The notes: generated by a model from the sequence alone, not told the origin. 64,000 nucleotides of DNA from Pseudoscleropodium purum (GCA_963969395.1 OZ017798.1:23738173-23802172); one strand, 5' to 3'. Numbered from the stretch's first letter, positions 13,157 through 25,400 are shown. Made by a program: numbers and translations.

Positions 13157-13164
13157 TATAAATA
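13157..13164 (+). promoter_or_regulatory. TATA-box candidate, distal module
   Basis: TATAAATA lies in the context 'gctataaatacc', in a module resembling the proximal one 90 bp downstream and a TATA-less third one near 13102. It could be a second start region for the MYB-CC gene. Confidence 0.4.
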
Positions 13165-13247
13165 CCAGGAGATTCAACATTCATTGTATGTGGTCCCTAA
13201 TCAGGAACCGTCAATGTCAAAACGAATCACACCCCTTTGGCCTTTGC

Positions 13248-13255
13248 TATATAAG
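13248..13255 (+). promoter_or_regulatory. TATA box of the short MYB-CC gene
   Basis: TATATAAG sits 97 bp before the proposed ATG at 13345, which would give a start near 13280 and a short leader. The same octamer stands upstream of the paralogue (26139-26146, - strand). An in-frame stop at 13327-13329 supports starting the protein at 13345. Confidence 0.6.
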
Positions 13256-13344
13256 GACTTCCAGTTGCATGAGATTGTTCTTTAGCTTCACTAAGCTCAT
13301 CAAATCCAACGATGCCTTCGAAATCCTAGTTCTCAGTTCTCACG

Positions 13345-15185
13345 ATGTATCTCGTCCTCTGGCCCGATCTCACCGACTGTATGGACGTACCGGATTCTGA
13401 TCTGGTGAATCCTCCCCTTCTCTGTCTAGCTTCGTTTTCGAACTTAAGCAAGAGCTGTGCAACACTTTGGTTCTGTACTTAAGTAATTAATGGAAAAAGG
13501 CTTCGCTGCAATGGAAAGGTTGTCGGCTCGTAGGCTACAGAAGGTGAAGGTTCTGAGTATCTCGTTGAGTATGATGCTTTTCTGCGTGACTTATATGATT
13601 GGAATGGGCGAGCTAATTCTCTAGAATATTAAATTCTGTGAGTGGAATTTGTTTGCAACAGCTCCAACTGCCGCTCACTAAGTCTCCGTCTGCGGCTCAT
13701 TCCTCGCCAGGCTTGATCACCTCGTATCAACCGAAACCCGAGCAAGAGCTCTCAGGTTTTGCACTTGTTCTGTTTTGTGTGGTTTTGGTGTTTTCGAAAT
13801 GTTTATATGAATTGGATACCTGGTTTGGAGAGTGATTGCGCATTACATATGCAAGCATTACTTGACTCTGTTGAAATGGGTAAAGCGCAGAAACGATATG
13901 GGAAGGAAGTCTAAGCCCTTCCTTGGGAAAGTGTTCTCAGCTGCCCGTGTGCTCAGCTGCCGAGGCTGCTAAGGCGCGCTTACGCTGGACTCCGGAGCTG
14001 CACGGCAAGTTTGTGGCCGCTGTCGCCAAGCTCGGTGGTCCCGACAGTAAGTCTACCCAGTGCATGAATTTCAATCCAAGTTTGAGCATCAGTGAATTAG
14101 TCAATTAGAAGGCTCCTGGATATCTTCTACAATGTTGGAAATGGATCTGCTCGATCTCTAATTAATAGCTCCGACTTAGGCATGATATATGACGTGCACG
14201 TGGCTTTCTACTTTTCAGGAGCAACGCCCAAATCGGTGCTTCGTCTGATGGAATGCAACGACATCACTATCTATCATGTGAAGAGCCATTTGCAAAAGTA
14301 TCGCCTCATTCCACAGATGTCGAACGCAGGAAAAAATTCGAGAGCCAAGAAGGCACAAGATTGTCAGTTGCAAATGGCGGTGGAGATGCGTCTACAGGAG
14401 CACCTGGAGGTTGTACATCTGCAGCATTGCTTCTATGATAATTTCGGATTTTGTTTCTGTATTCTGTGCATGCTCTGCACTCACTACAACAGAGTGTAGA
14501 GTTAGCAACAGTTTTTGCAAGGGTTTTGCAATGCATTATTTATTTTCTAAGATCCAATTGAACTTAGTTCCGTTATATGTCATTCCACTGCAGAACCATT
14601 GCAAATGCATTGCTACTGCGTTGCAAGCACTGCTGTCTCTTGTAGTGACTATTGAGAGTGTGTAGTATGCTAGACAATCAATTGCAACGTTCTATGAAAT
14701 ATTGAGAAATGTGGAAATTCCAGCCATCCTAAATTGCGTTGGCCCTGAAACAGACTCAGAGGCAGCTGCAGTTACGAATTGAGGAGCAGGCCACCAACTT
14801 GCAGAGGATGATAGCGGCTCAAGTGGAACTGGGACAAGTATTGGGCATTCCCGCAGAACAAATCGCCAGCGGCGAATTCTTTACACGCGCCAGTAGCTGT
14901 AACTGGGATGCTGGAGCGAGCATGAGCACTCCCTCGGCTGATCCTGCTCCATCCATAAGACGAACTCGTGTGGAGGTTCCCAGCATTGTAATAGTACCCG
15001 ACGTCACGTACTACAATCCTGTGCATAACAGCCCCTCCATACCATCACCAGCTCCAAATATTGCAGCAGGCTGGGAAGCTCCAGACCCCGTGCCTACCTA
15101 TTCAATTTCTTCGCCATCACCTCAGCTCTTCGCCGGCACTTGTAGGTCGACCCAATTCAACCCCAGGGCGGCTGCATTTTCATGA
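13345..15185 (+). CDS. PHL: MYB-CC (PHR1-like) transcription factor, short paralogue
   Basis: This is a predicted nuclear transcription factor of the PHR1-like MYB-CC family, which controls phosphate-starvation genes through P1BS sites. I model five exons: 13345-13404, 13662-13755, 13891-14046, 14219-14409 and 14754-15185, giving 310 residues with all phases consistent. The single MYB domain (about residues 79-134) runs from [13 protein letters not shown] to SHLQKYRLI. The coiled coil (about 152-195) includes [18 protein letters not shown]. The C-terminal tail is Ser/Pro-rich. Compared with the paralogue at 22468-25557 it lacks about 170 N-terminal residues. Exon 1 begins inside the region aligned to the paralogue's second exon (LWPDLTDC versus AWPDLIAC). 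It also lacks two introns in the coiled-coil region. The residue before KF in the MYB domain is Gly, where the family has an acidic or polar residue. The PHR1 pyrophosphate-sensing Lys and His positions are Met and Gln. Several donors are weak (gtgaat, gtttt, gttgta). It may be expressed or be an early pseudogene, although no frame is broken. Confidence 0.75.
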
Positions 15186-15423
15186 ATGGTTGTGCTCCTG
15201 CAGAATCCATGCGGACCTAGCCTCAGTGTATTTTGATTGATTAGGACTCCGAGCTACTTTTGTCCCTTCCAGCAATTCCCATTATATTCAAGACCGTGCT
15301 CTGAACCTGGATTGTGATGACGACAGGGATAGCTCACATTCTTTGTTACTTAATTGAAAATTCGTGAAGCGGTTAGTCTCAAAGGAAAAGAGCCAAGGGA
15401 GCTGCTCAGGTGATACCCATACC

Positions 15424-15788
15424 TGAAAGTTCGATGGAGTGAGTGTACCAGGGGTTTACACTTCAGGGTATGGTTGCACACCCTGAAACAGCTCTCTTCC
15501 ATGCTTGGACTAGTTTCAGACTTCGACCTTATATCAAGTTTGAGCTGGACTTTGTTAGTTAGAAGGTGATGGACAGAAAGATTAGCCCCCATTACTGTCA
15601 CCTACCCTTGTGTGAAAGTTCGATGGAGTGAATGTACCAGGGGTTTACATTCCAGGGTGTGGTTGCTCACCCTGAAACAGCTCTCTTCCATGCTTGGACT
15701 AGTTTCAGACTTCGCTCTTATATCAAGTTTGAGCTGGACTTTTCTTAGTTAGAAGGTGACGGACAGAAAGATGAGCCCCCATTACTGC
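15424..15788 (+). repeat. Tandem duplication, two ~176-bp units, hairpin in each
   Basis: Units at about 15424-15599 and 15613-15788 (offset 189 bp) are nearly identical. Each contains a short hairpin: 15462-15469 with 15480-15487 in unit 1, and 15653-15659 with 15668-15674 in unit 2. The location, about 240 bp past the MYB-CC stop, fits a 3' UTR or a separate non-coding transcript. The open frame 15350-15601 on the - strand is an incidental reading of unit 1. Confidence 0.85.
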
Positions 15789-15799
15789 CCCCTTTGAAT

Positions 15800-17460
15800 C
15801 GTGCATTATACTGGCCTACTGGGTGTACAAAAGCTATCAATTGTTTCATATCATTTTTTCATGTTAATAACACACAATCAATTCAATCTGGTCTTAACAA
15901 TCTGGTCTTGTACTAGTCAGTGACTCATTGTGGTATTTATGCTCAAAGTAAAGTTCTTCGGTGACCTTAACTGACGTAATAAATTTGGCGGTATTCAATT
16001 CCGTGCGCCAATTTTAATTAGCATGATATGCCAATGGATTTGCCAATTTCTATGCAGATCGCGTTTGATCCACATCATTGAGCACGCTAAGCGAGGATTT
16101 CCACTCCACCCCCATGCAGAGTCCCTGAAATCATGCATTTTGTTTCCTTCCTTTCCTGAGAGTCCAACGCGCCAATTTTACGAAATTCAAGTGAACTTCA
16201 TGTGATCATGTCGTATTTAATTTTCCCCCTTCAGCTCATCCCATGCTCCTGACTGAATAGAATTCTCTTCGTGCATGTCCCTAGAATCACATGAATTCTC
16301 TTCAAGTCAATTAATCACATGAATTCTCGATCCTCAAGTCCCTAGAATTAATCGATCTGTGCACATGAGAATGCATGAGCGCAATGGGCCTGAGAGTTGA
16401 AAGAATTGTCAGTTAATCAAAGGACAGGAATGTGAAGAAGCAACTCGATGGCTAATGATATCTGTACGCATGGCAGGACGTGATACGGTCCATGCTAGGG
16501 CGTGCCAAGCCAAGTCCTGCGCGTGCTCCAACAACAAGCCCCATGGTTTCGCAGTGACACAACACTCCGACACCACGCATCAGTTTTCTTATTCTCGACT
16601 TCGGATTTGACTTTTGAAATGATATAATAATCCTATTTTAATACGGTACTTGTCGTCTGAAACCTCTTGAAAACCACCTTCTTCTAACTTTTTATCAAGC
16701 ACAATACGAGATTCTAATAATTCAATGACCACTTCAGTAATGAGTACTGATTTGAGTCGGTCCATGCTCGTACAGACTTATTATTAGACCGGGCCGGAGG
16801 GAGCTGCGTCGTCGATGCACGTTTACTGTAGATTCTGCCAATATTTTGGGGAGCTGAGAAATGTTGACTTGAGGATCCACCAGCAATCTCCAGCAATCAC
16901 AGACCGTCTACACCGAAGACTGCAATCATTCCCAATCCCATAGAAATCCGAGTTCATCTCATGAACGTGGCTCACTGTTATTTATCGAATTGCCAATCTG
17001 CGAATAGAAACACAGTGGTATGAAAACGGTTTGAGATCTTTGGGTGATGGATCTTTCATTTCATTTTATTTTAGTTTTGCCCTTCTGGGGGCAAATGAAA
17101 GTCAGAACGGATCTTCTGCTTTCACTGACAGGAAGTCTGGAAGTGCTTCAAGCATCAGGAGAAAAGATTCAACTGAGTGAATGGAGATGCCTCAGAATTT
17201 CGAGTAACTTATTCTGGTGGTGTTGATGGGATCTTCAGGATCGAGCTTCAAGGAGACTGAGATACTTCGGGAGATCCTGTGTAGGAGAAGTGATAAGACA
17301 TTGCTGAATTCTGATGGCATGCGTATTTTTGGATTCAGATATTTAGGACACTCTCACACTCCAACACATGCAGATCTCGTGGCATATTATTTTTTGGTTA
17401 CGTTGTTCACACTTCAGACTGTAGCTTTGAGAGTGGAGACGTAATTATGGTGACCGCAAA
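15800..17460. other. GC-moderate intergenic stretch, no recognised gene
   Basis: Composition is closer to genic than the surrounding spacers. The only frames are short (17044-17226 and 17217-17444 on +, 16714-16896 on -), with no domain I know and no coherent exon chain. It may hold a non-coding transcript or decayed gene sequence. Confidence 0.35.
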
Positions 17461-17703
17461 AAATGAACCTCAAAATGACCACGTGCAATGAATGTCAGGC
17501 AGGTGGTTTGTGTTAAGATAATGTAACATACTAACATGGTTAACATGCAACAATATGGATATTTACTTATTTAGTGTTGGACGGTCAGCAAGTAGTGCCA
17601 CTTATCCTCTTGGAATCCTACTGTAAAATGAAACTATTCATGAATTTTTAATCAAGTTGACCATCAATCACACAATTCATTCTTTGGCATTCTATGCTTG
17701 TTA

Positions 17704-18317
17704 CCCCTAAAAGGACCTAGGCACATTTTGGGTGCAAATTGTGAAATTTTGTCACTTTTCATTGTTTTCAAGATAGTGAGAAAAAAATGAATTTTTTTTT
17801 CTTTCCAAAACTTAAATGTACAAATTTGTATTATATCACTAGACAACTATGGGAATGTGTAGTAAAAAATTTCAGAAACTTTGAACATACCAATTGAAAG
17901 ATTATAACATTTTGTGATTTTGAAGTTAAAAGAAAAAAAATTCTTTTTTTTATCTTGTTCAATAGAGCCAACAAACATTAACTCCTCCCAAATTGAAAAT
18001 TTTATACTATTTATGGGGTGTTTTTTTTTACATTTGCATCTTGTATCATGTAAGTTAGATACCTACCAAATTTCAAAATGATGGAAATCCTGTATATGTT
18101 GCCTAAAGTTGCCTAAGCCATAAGTTGCCCCAAAAATTTAGGATAGCATAATTTTTTATATGGGCACCCAATTAGAAAAAACTATATTCCCACTAGAGGT
18201 GTAGTCGTGTAGAACATCTGTTGCAATTGAAGAACATCTGTTAAAAAATGACTTCATATATAGTTACCTAAAATCACATGGGTATGTTTGATGGTCAATC
18301 ATTCAATCTTTTAGGAA
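17704..18317 (+). mobile_element. TTAA element, family B, copy 2
   Basis: The start CCCCTAAAAGGACC follows TTA (one A of TTAA lost). The right end TTTTAGGAA precedes TTAA at 18318-18321. It is collinear with 4886-5454 and non-coding. The degraded termini suggest an older insertion. Confidence 0.5.
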
Positions 18318-18712
18318 TTAAGTTTCAATTTAAAACATTGAAAATGGACATTAGATCTTTGGATTGTTTTTTTGGTTAGATTTTGAATTTGATCGGATTA
18401 ATATTTGATTGTAAATAAAAAATATTCGAAATTATCAAATTATTGAAATTATCACTACTATAATGCCAAATTTTTATTATTAATTGTATTCACAATATCG
18501 AAAATTAACCCTTGAAGAATTAAAGTACATTGCATCAAGAGAGTATTTTGTTAGTTAAACTTCAATTTTCACATAATTCTTGATTTTAAATACTTTCAAG
18601 TATAACTAAAAAATTACAACTCCAATATTCTCACTAGGTTTTATTTAATTTTAATTTTTTTCAAAATTTTTTAAATTGTAATTTTTGTGATACTTTGAAG
18701 GTAGAATCATTT

Positions 18713-18834
18713 CATAGTTGTCACATTGAACAAATTACTATTCATTTCACATTCTCTAGGACAAGTTACTATTCATCATATGTACACAAGACGTACATCT
18801 GATGAATAGTAATCTGTCCAATGTGACAACCATG
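18713..18834. repeat. Nested inverted repeat with two alternative left arms
   Basis: The outer arms 18713-18745 and 18802-18834 pair at 30 of 33 positions. An inner left arm (about 18759-18785) also pairs with 18793-18819 at 24 of 27 positions. The two left arms share a direct repeat ending ttactattcat, so the right arm can pair with either. It is non-coding. Confidence 0.85.
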
Positions 18835-18849
18835 AATCTTTTAAGTTTT

Positions 18850-21480
18850 GAATCTACCATTTTTTGAATTTTTTCTATCAAATCTTTCTTTAGTGAGTTC
18901 AAAAAATATCGCAGTTCAATCATAATGTTTATCAATATTGTACTCAATTCTCTTGAAATATTTATATTATTTAAAAGAAAATTAGATTACTAAATTTTTA
19001 TAAATAGATTGTTTTAAAAAATCATGTAAATTAGTAAATATCATTTTAATATTTTCACTTATGAAAATTTGAAAATAAATTTTAGATAAAAATTCATATT
19101 TTGTAAACTTTCAATTTTTTTGAAACATATGTTGAAAATTTGTAATTTAAAAAACTAAAGAAGTTTGACTAAGGAAGAAGTTTGATCTACTCTTTTTGAC
19201 TTAAAATCATAAAGGAAATTCAATGATTGTAAGATTTTTAATTATTTTTTTTAAGGAATTTAATTAATATGTGGATTAAAACAAGAGAGCAAAATTTTAA
19301 TGAAGTTTAAAATAAAAATAAAATAAGCAACAACAAAACTTCAAGTGGCCATTGTGAATAGCCAAATTCTAAAGAATCATAAGACAAACTATCTACACTC
19401 AATAGAAATTCATTTGGATTCTCTTCAACATTAAATAGTGACTTGTTTAATTTGATGAAGATATGTGCATAATATTCAAGTTATAATCCTAAAAATCATT
19501 TAGTATTTTACAATATTATATTTTCACTTTTACTTCCTAAAAGAATGTGTATTTATCAATTCAATGAAATATTTCTATACTTATGTAATATCACACCCCT
19601 ATGTACAAATTCAATTTTCTAATCAAATAGCAATTCATTTAGCATGATTGTATTCACTACATTAAATGATTAGAGACATTCATTTTCTTGAAGAAAAACA
19701 CACACAAGATGTTATATGGTGTTAGTTGATTTTTATTTCATAATATTTATATCTCTTATATTGTGAATACAAAGATTGGTTTAATTAATTAAAGATTTCA
19801 ACCTCTATATACAAGCATGGAAATGTTCCATTAAATTTTCAAATAGATACTTTTAGGACATTCAACCATGAAATTCATAAATATAAGGTAGAAAATACTA
19901 AATAATTGTTATAGTAATTTCAATTTTGATTAAAAAAATTTGGAATGAAAGAAAGCTTAGGCACATTGTCTCATTAGAAATCCACTTAAACAACTCATAG
20001 TCTAATACGAGGTTCAAAAAATGCACTTGTAGGCAATAATCATAAGCCATTGATTATTATATTTAAATCTAATATAGTTAGTCAAGTTATATAAATTAAC
20101 TAAAGATATTAGTACCCAATATAAAAGCATTTGGAAAATGATGAATCATATTATTAAATTGTTTAAGATTTAGTTGAGTCATGTTGACAATTCAAAAAAA
20201 TTTATAATGTTTATCTTTTTGGACATTGTATAAAAAATAGGTGAATCTTCAAAGTTTTGATTATAGCCAAGTCCAAAATCAATCTTACTCTTTCATGAAG
20301 TCAAACTTAGAAGATGTGTATTTTAGGAAAGAATCAAAATTTTGAAGGGATTGAAAGTATTTGAGGATGGTTTCTTTTAGCTTCATTGGTGATTACATTT
20401 AAATTCAGCTACTTTCCATACTTGAGAAAGCACATTTCTTTTTTTTAAATACTCTAGTTATTGTCTCTATTCAAACAACAAAATTAAATGCCAAATGAAA
20501 ATAATCATAGATTTTTTTTGCTTGTGAATAGCAAAAAACTTGAGAACTAAGGATTTAACTTTGTTGGTTCAAAATGGAGCTCGTTGAGTTTTACACATTT
20601 GACAAATTTTGAACCTTCAAACAACCCCTTAAGAATTGACGTGCAAAGTTGTTTATTGAAGGCTAGAGATGATAGCCCAAGTAAAAACTATACATATATA
20701 ATTGTATGACTACATTGTATGAATTTCATTAAGTACCCCATGAACTTGTCAAAATAAAGAAATCACTTATAGTACCAAAGCCTTGATTGACAAAAAGAGC
20801 CTATTGTCTTATTGTTCATTTCATTGTGCAAACATCATGAGCATCAAGTACCCATGATCTTTTTAAAATAAAGAATTCATTTTAGTACTAAAGACTCAAA
20901 TGATAAGAAGCATTTCCAATTACGCAAACATCATGAGCCACTAGACTTAGATGCACCAAATTTGTCCTTTTCTACATAAAGTATTCCCTCAATAAACTTA
21001 GGATTTGAATGACAAGAAGTACCTGTTCCCATAGTCTAATGAAAGGCATGCAATTTTGTAAACACGGAGTTGTAAAAGATGAATAGAAATAAGGAAAAAA
21101 TATCAATCCTTCTTTAACAAGTATGCATTCAAAACCAATTAAGGTCCCTAGTCAAGGCCATTTTAGACACTTTACTTTTTCTAATGCCTAATTTTACTTC
21201 CATCGAAGAGGAATTCTAACTCTACTTCACTATCTTCAATTTAAATCTTAATTAGAGAGAAATTAGTAGGCCAACGTGTGTGTATTGTCTAGACCACAAC
21301 TTAAACTTAGCAAACACTAAACTCCTTGCAATTGTCTGTAACACTTTTCAATTAATTCTGACCCACGATTAATTCAAAAAAAAAATTCCAGTAATAGATA
21401 GATTTTTGTCTTGCAATATTATTTCCAGTAGTCACCATCAGTTTTTAAGTAATTCCATTATACAAACGGTACACTAAGAT
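18850..21480. other. AT-rich spacer, no gene seen
   Basis: The sequence is low-complexity and AT-rich, with no long frame, RNA gene or complete element recognised. Composition begins to rise near 21450. Confidence 0.5.
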
Positions 21481-21491
21481 AGCCATCCCAT

Positions 21492-22138
21492 TCACCGAGT
21501 CCTGATCTTCGCACCGGAGCCGCAATTAGGTATGGTACCGCATGTACTAACTGTAGTTTGGGTTTGGGTTTTGCTGTACTTTATCCTGGCTGTGAAATTT
21601 CTTCCGTTTGTGTCATGAAGGGAAGAGAAAAGGAAGAGAAAAAGAAAAGGAACGGCAGTCATGATGGGTAAAGCGCGAAAACCGCGGCGTGTGCTTGCTG
21701 CGTGCTCCGTGACTGCAGGGTCATGGGAGTTGTTGCTGCAGCACACGCTCGAGGGGTCTTGGCACGTCCAAGCGGGGACTGTGTCTTCATCCAATGCGTG
21801 CAGAACGCCGTGGCCACGGAGGTGCTTATCCTGCTCCTTCTCTGATTCCACCTCCAACGTACTGCTGCTTCCAGTTCGAGATTTTTCATTCCCTGCTGCG
21901 CTAGCTCGTTCGATTCTATTCTCGGAGGTGTGCACAGACGCCACAGAGCGTCCGTATTTATGGCCTGAGGGCGTAGGATTGCTTGCATTGCGTGGAGACG
22001 ATTCTCGGGACTGAAAGAGAATTCCATCGGTAACATGGAATGAGGGAAGAAAAATCGACCAGCAGGTAAGGTTACTGCAGAATTTAGAGCGCAAATCCCA
22101 CACCGATCGACTGACTGGTGCACAATGAATGAGTACAA
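21492..22138 (-). other. GC-rich island with overlapping open frames, function unknown
   Basis: This GC-rich patch of about 650 bp stands out from AT-rich DNA and lies about 330 bp beyond the stop of the long MYB-CC gene, on the same strand. Two - strand frames (21492-22103, 203 residues; 21659-22138, 159 residues) and one + strand frame (21661-22014, 117 residues) are open together, so openness alone does not identify the real one. The 203-residue frame has a Ser/Glu/Lys-rich middle and a short hydrophobic segment. I recognise no family in any of them. It could be an orphan gene, a non-coding RNA, or part of the neighbour's 3' region. Confidence 0.25.
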
Positions 22139-22467
22139 GTTGTCAATGGACAGAATCGATTATAGTGTGCAACATGAAAGAATGTTATGAAACAATGGCT
22201 TGTTTGTGTAACACCCACTGCACCGTCCAATACGTGTCCGAGATGGTTTCTTCTAACTCAGAAGTACAACCCGAACTTGATTCAATATATATGCAGACCA
22301 TATGTTGAAACCCTATCCCTTGGAGCTAGACTAACGGCAGGGAAATCAACTAGGAGCTAATGAACAGGAATAAACAGGTTCGGAAAGTAGTAATGCAGAG
22401 TTCTTGAATAAGAATTGCTGGAAGGGACAAAAGTAGGATCCGTAACGAATATGTGTATAAATATATA

Positions 22468-25400
22468 TCAAGCTAAGCTGAGGTCTGGATTCAGGCAGCT
22501 CATGCAACAGGATCTAGCTGCACCACCGTCCCTGGGGATGCAGCCGCGACCCCGGCCGCTCTGAGGTTGGTTCGAACCCCACGGGACTGTCACGGGCTGA
22601 GATGAAGCTGAAGGTAAGGATTCTGTAGTACCGGGGCCTGGAGCTGGAAAACCCGCTGCAAAATTTGGAGCTGGTGATAGCATGGAGGAGTTGTCATGTT
22701 GTGGATTGTAGTACATGATGTTGGGGACTATTACAAGGTGAGGAACCTCCACACGAGTTCGTTTGGAGGTTGGAGTTGACTCTGCCGGCGGAGTGATTGA
22801 GCTCGCTAGTGCAGCCCAGTTACTGCTGCCGGCCTGGCCAAAGAATTCACCGTTGGCGATTTGTTCGGAAGGAATGCCCAATGCTTCGCCCGCTTTCACT
22901 TGGGCCCCTATCATCCTTTGCAGGTTGACACCCTGCTCCTCAATTCGAAGTTGCAGTTGCCTTTGAGTCTGCAGTTCACATGTCAGGACCAACGCAATCT
23001 TAATTAATGAGGATGTTCGTGTAGCACAGAAATGTCTACATTTTGAATGTTACATGGGACGTGGATTCATTGTCTATAACGTATTACTGACTCTCAGTGG
23101 TGTAGAACTATTAATATTGATAGCATGCAGGTGATGCAGCATACTGCATAAAAAAACCAGCACAGAAATCATCATAAAAGAATGGTTTGATACTACGACC
23201 TCCAGCTGCTTGTATAGATGCTTCTGCACCTGCATTTGCACCTGAAGAGCTTGTGACATTTTTTCAGTTCTGCACGGATTTACAAACCATTGTGAGATCC
23301 AGACCTACCTTAAGCAGGATAACCTAATGGGTCATTTCTGTCTGACTACCTCGGTAATTAGCTCCGTCGTTTCAGGGTTAAGGTGTAAGGAAGAATTAAA
23401 CCTGCAAGAGTTGATATTTTCACCATGCAAGAATCATGGAGTAGAATTTGTAGAGGCTAGAAACGAATGCTTACGAGGGTGCATTTAGAACTCTGTTTTG
23501 CAGGCCAAGTCGCTTCCGCTCAGATTTAGGTTCTGCACCATACCACATACTAACCGGTCAGTACTGATTACCCCAGCTTGCACCTCCTTTGTCGATGAAC
23601 ACAGCTCAAGTGAAAATGAATGCTTGAATTAATTTGTTTGAAGACCGATTCGATCAACGGATTCTGCCATCAATATCACGTCGTAAGTTGCAGGTGAGGA
23701 GTTCGCCCTGTTATGGCGAACAACAGGCTTCATTCTTTTGGACTGAACTAGGAGGCAACAATCGGACACCCAGGCTCCAGGATTATTACCTGCGGTTGAA
23801 ATCTCAGGTATGAGGCGATACTTTTGCAAGTGGCTCTTCACATGATAGATAGTGATATCGTTGCATTCCATAAGACGAAGTACCGATTTGGGCGTTGCTC
23901 CTGAAAATCAAGAACCCACGGTAGTATCACTCTACCTACACCAGTACGTTAAACGAGAATGATCCACTACCAAGTTCACTGAAGAAGATATTAAATTTAC
24001 TCGGAAGTCTTCACAGATGCTCGATATCGAAATGTATGCGACCAATGTACAGTATGAATGCAGTACATTGGTCGTATTTTCTTAATTTCGACACAAATGA
24101 AAGAAAATGCAAAACAGTATTTGAGAACGTGGCAGGTGGATAGACTTACGATCGGGACCTCCAAGCTTGGCCACAGCTGCCACGAACTTGTCGTGGAGTT
24201 CCGGAGTCCAGCGTAAGCGCGCTTTGGCAGCTTCGGCAGCTGAGCCCGCGGGGGACGACACTCCCAAGGAAGGGTCTGGACTTCCTTCCGACATTGTTTC
24301 TGCTCATTGCCGATACGAATAGGATGTCAGGTGACGGTTGCAAAGGCTGCAGTCACTTTCAAAGACTGTTTTTTTGCGAAACTTTTTTGCGAATGTCCGA
24401 AATTGCACAAGGGCAAACCTGAGAGCTGTTGCTCTGTTTTAGGAAGCTGCACGGTGAGCAAGCTTGGCGTGGAGTTAGCCTCAGACTCGGACTCATCGTG
24501 CGGCAGTTCGGGCTGTACATTACAGTTTCACACAATTTCATGGATTAGAATCGGATGATGAAGCTCGAGGTTGAGAGATGCATCAATAACACTCGCTCCT
24601 TGGACCAATTGTGCGTCATATTCAAGATACATCGATTCAGAAACTTTGATACGTTAAAATTGATCAGCTTCAAACTGCAGCTGTAGAGCCGACTAACTTC
24701 CAAGTCATTGCAGAAGCAATTGTTTCACAAGGACTGCTCAATTAGGTGAGAAAAATTAGCTAGTTAGGGAGGGAGAGAATTCACCGGATCAGATTCGGGC
24801 ATGGCCAAACAGGCAATGAGATCGGGCCAGGCGCAAGATTCCCAGTCGGTTGGGAGCATTGGACTGTTTCCTGCTGATGGCGATCCTGGTTTCACACTAC
24901 CAATGGGTTGCTCAGAACTAGAGTCACTCTCCAGCAATACCTGCACCCAAACACTTGTTCAGAAATCTGCATTATCGAATATCCTGCATACCTCTACAAA
25001 ATTCTTACTCCCGTCGACACTCTACAAGTCGAACCCATAAGTTAGAAATACTATAATCATTAGAGACCAAATGCCGTGTCCTACACAGTCTCCCAAAAAT
25101 CAACTGCCATGGATCTTATCTATACATGCATTTAGTATCAGAGCGACAAGAAGTTAGGAAGCGAATCGAATTACGAGCTTCTCACCTGCAAAGGATCACG
25201 CATGGCCGTTGCAATATTGATAGGAAGGGGTGCATGACCCACCGGCATCGCCGGAAAGTTGGCAGGCCTTCGAGCTTCCAGGGCGACTTCCTCTGGAGAG
25301 ATGACAACCGGTGGCAATGGAAGCGGCGGGCGAAGGCTCGGGGTAGGATTGTTCGGCAATTTGAGGGCATCCAGTTCCTCTGGAGACGGAACGGCACTAG

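Noticed and set aside
13923..14108. Open frame starting with TTG at 13923
   Set aside because: TTG is not a plausible eukaryotic start. The frame is the MYB exon entered from an upstream exon through the acceptor before 13891.
22565..22585. tRNA-like GGTTCGAACC motif
   Set aside because: It lies inside the last coding exon of the long MYB-CC gene and has no flanking cloverleaf arms.
23370..23381. CAGGGTTAA inside an intron of the long MYB-CC gene as an element end
   Set aside because: No matching terminus or family interior was found nearby; likely chance.
24150..24294. ATG at 24294 as the start of the long MYB-CC protein
   Set aside because: The upstream 94-nt exon (24512-24419) has an exact-length, frame-compatible counterpart in the paralogue (13662-13755), and the codon at this place in the paralogue is ATA, so the Met is internal.
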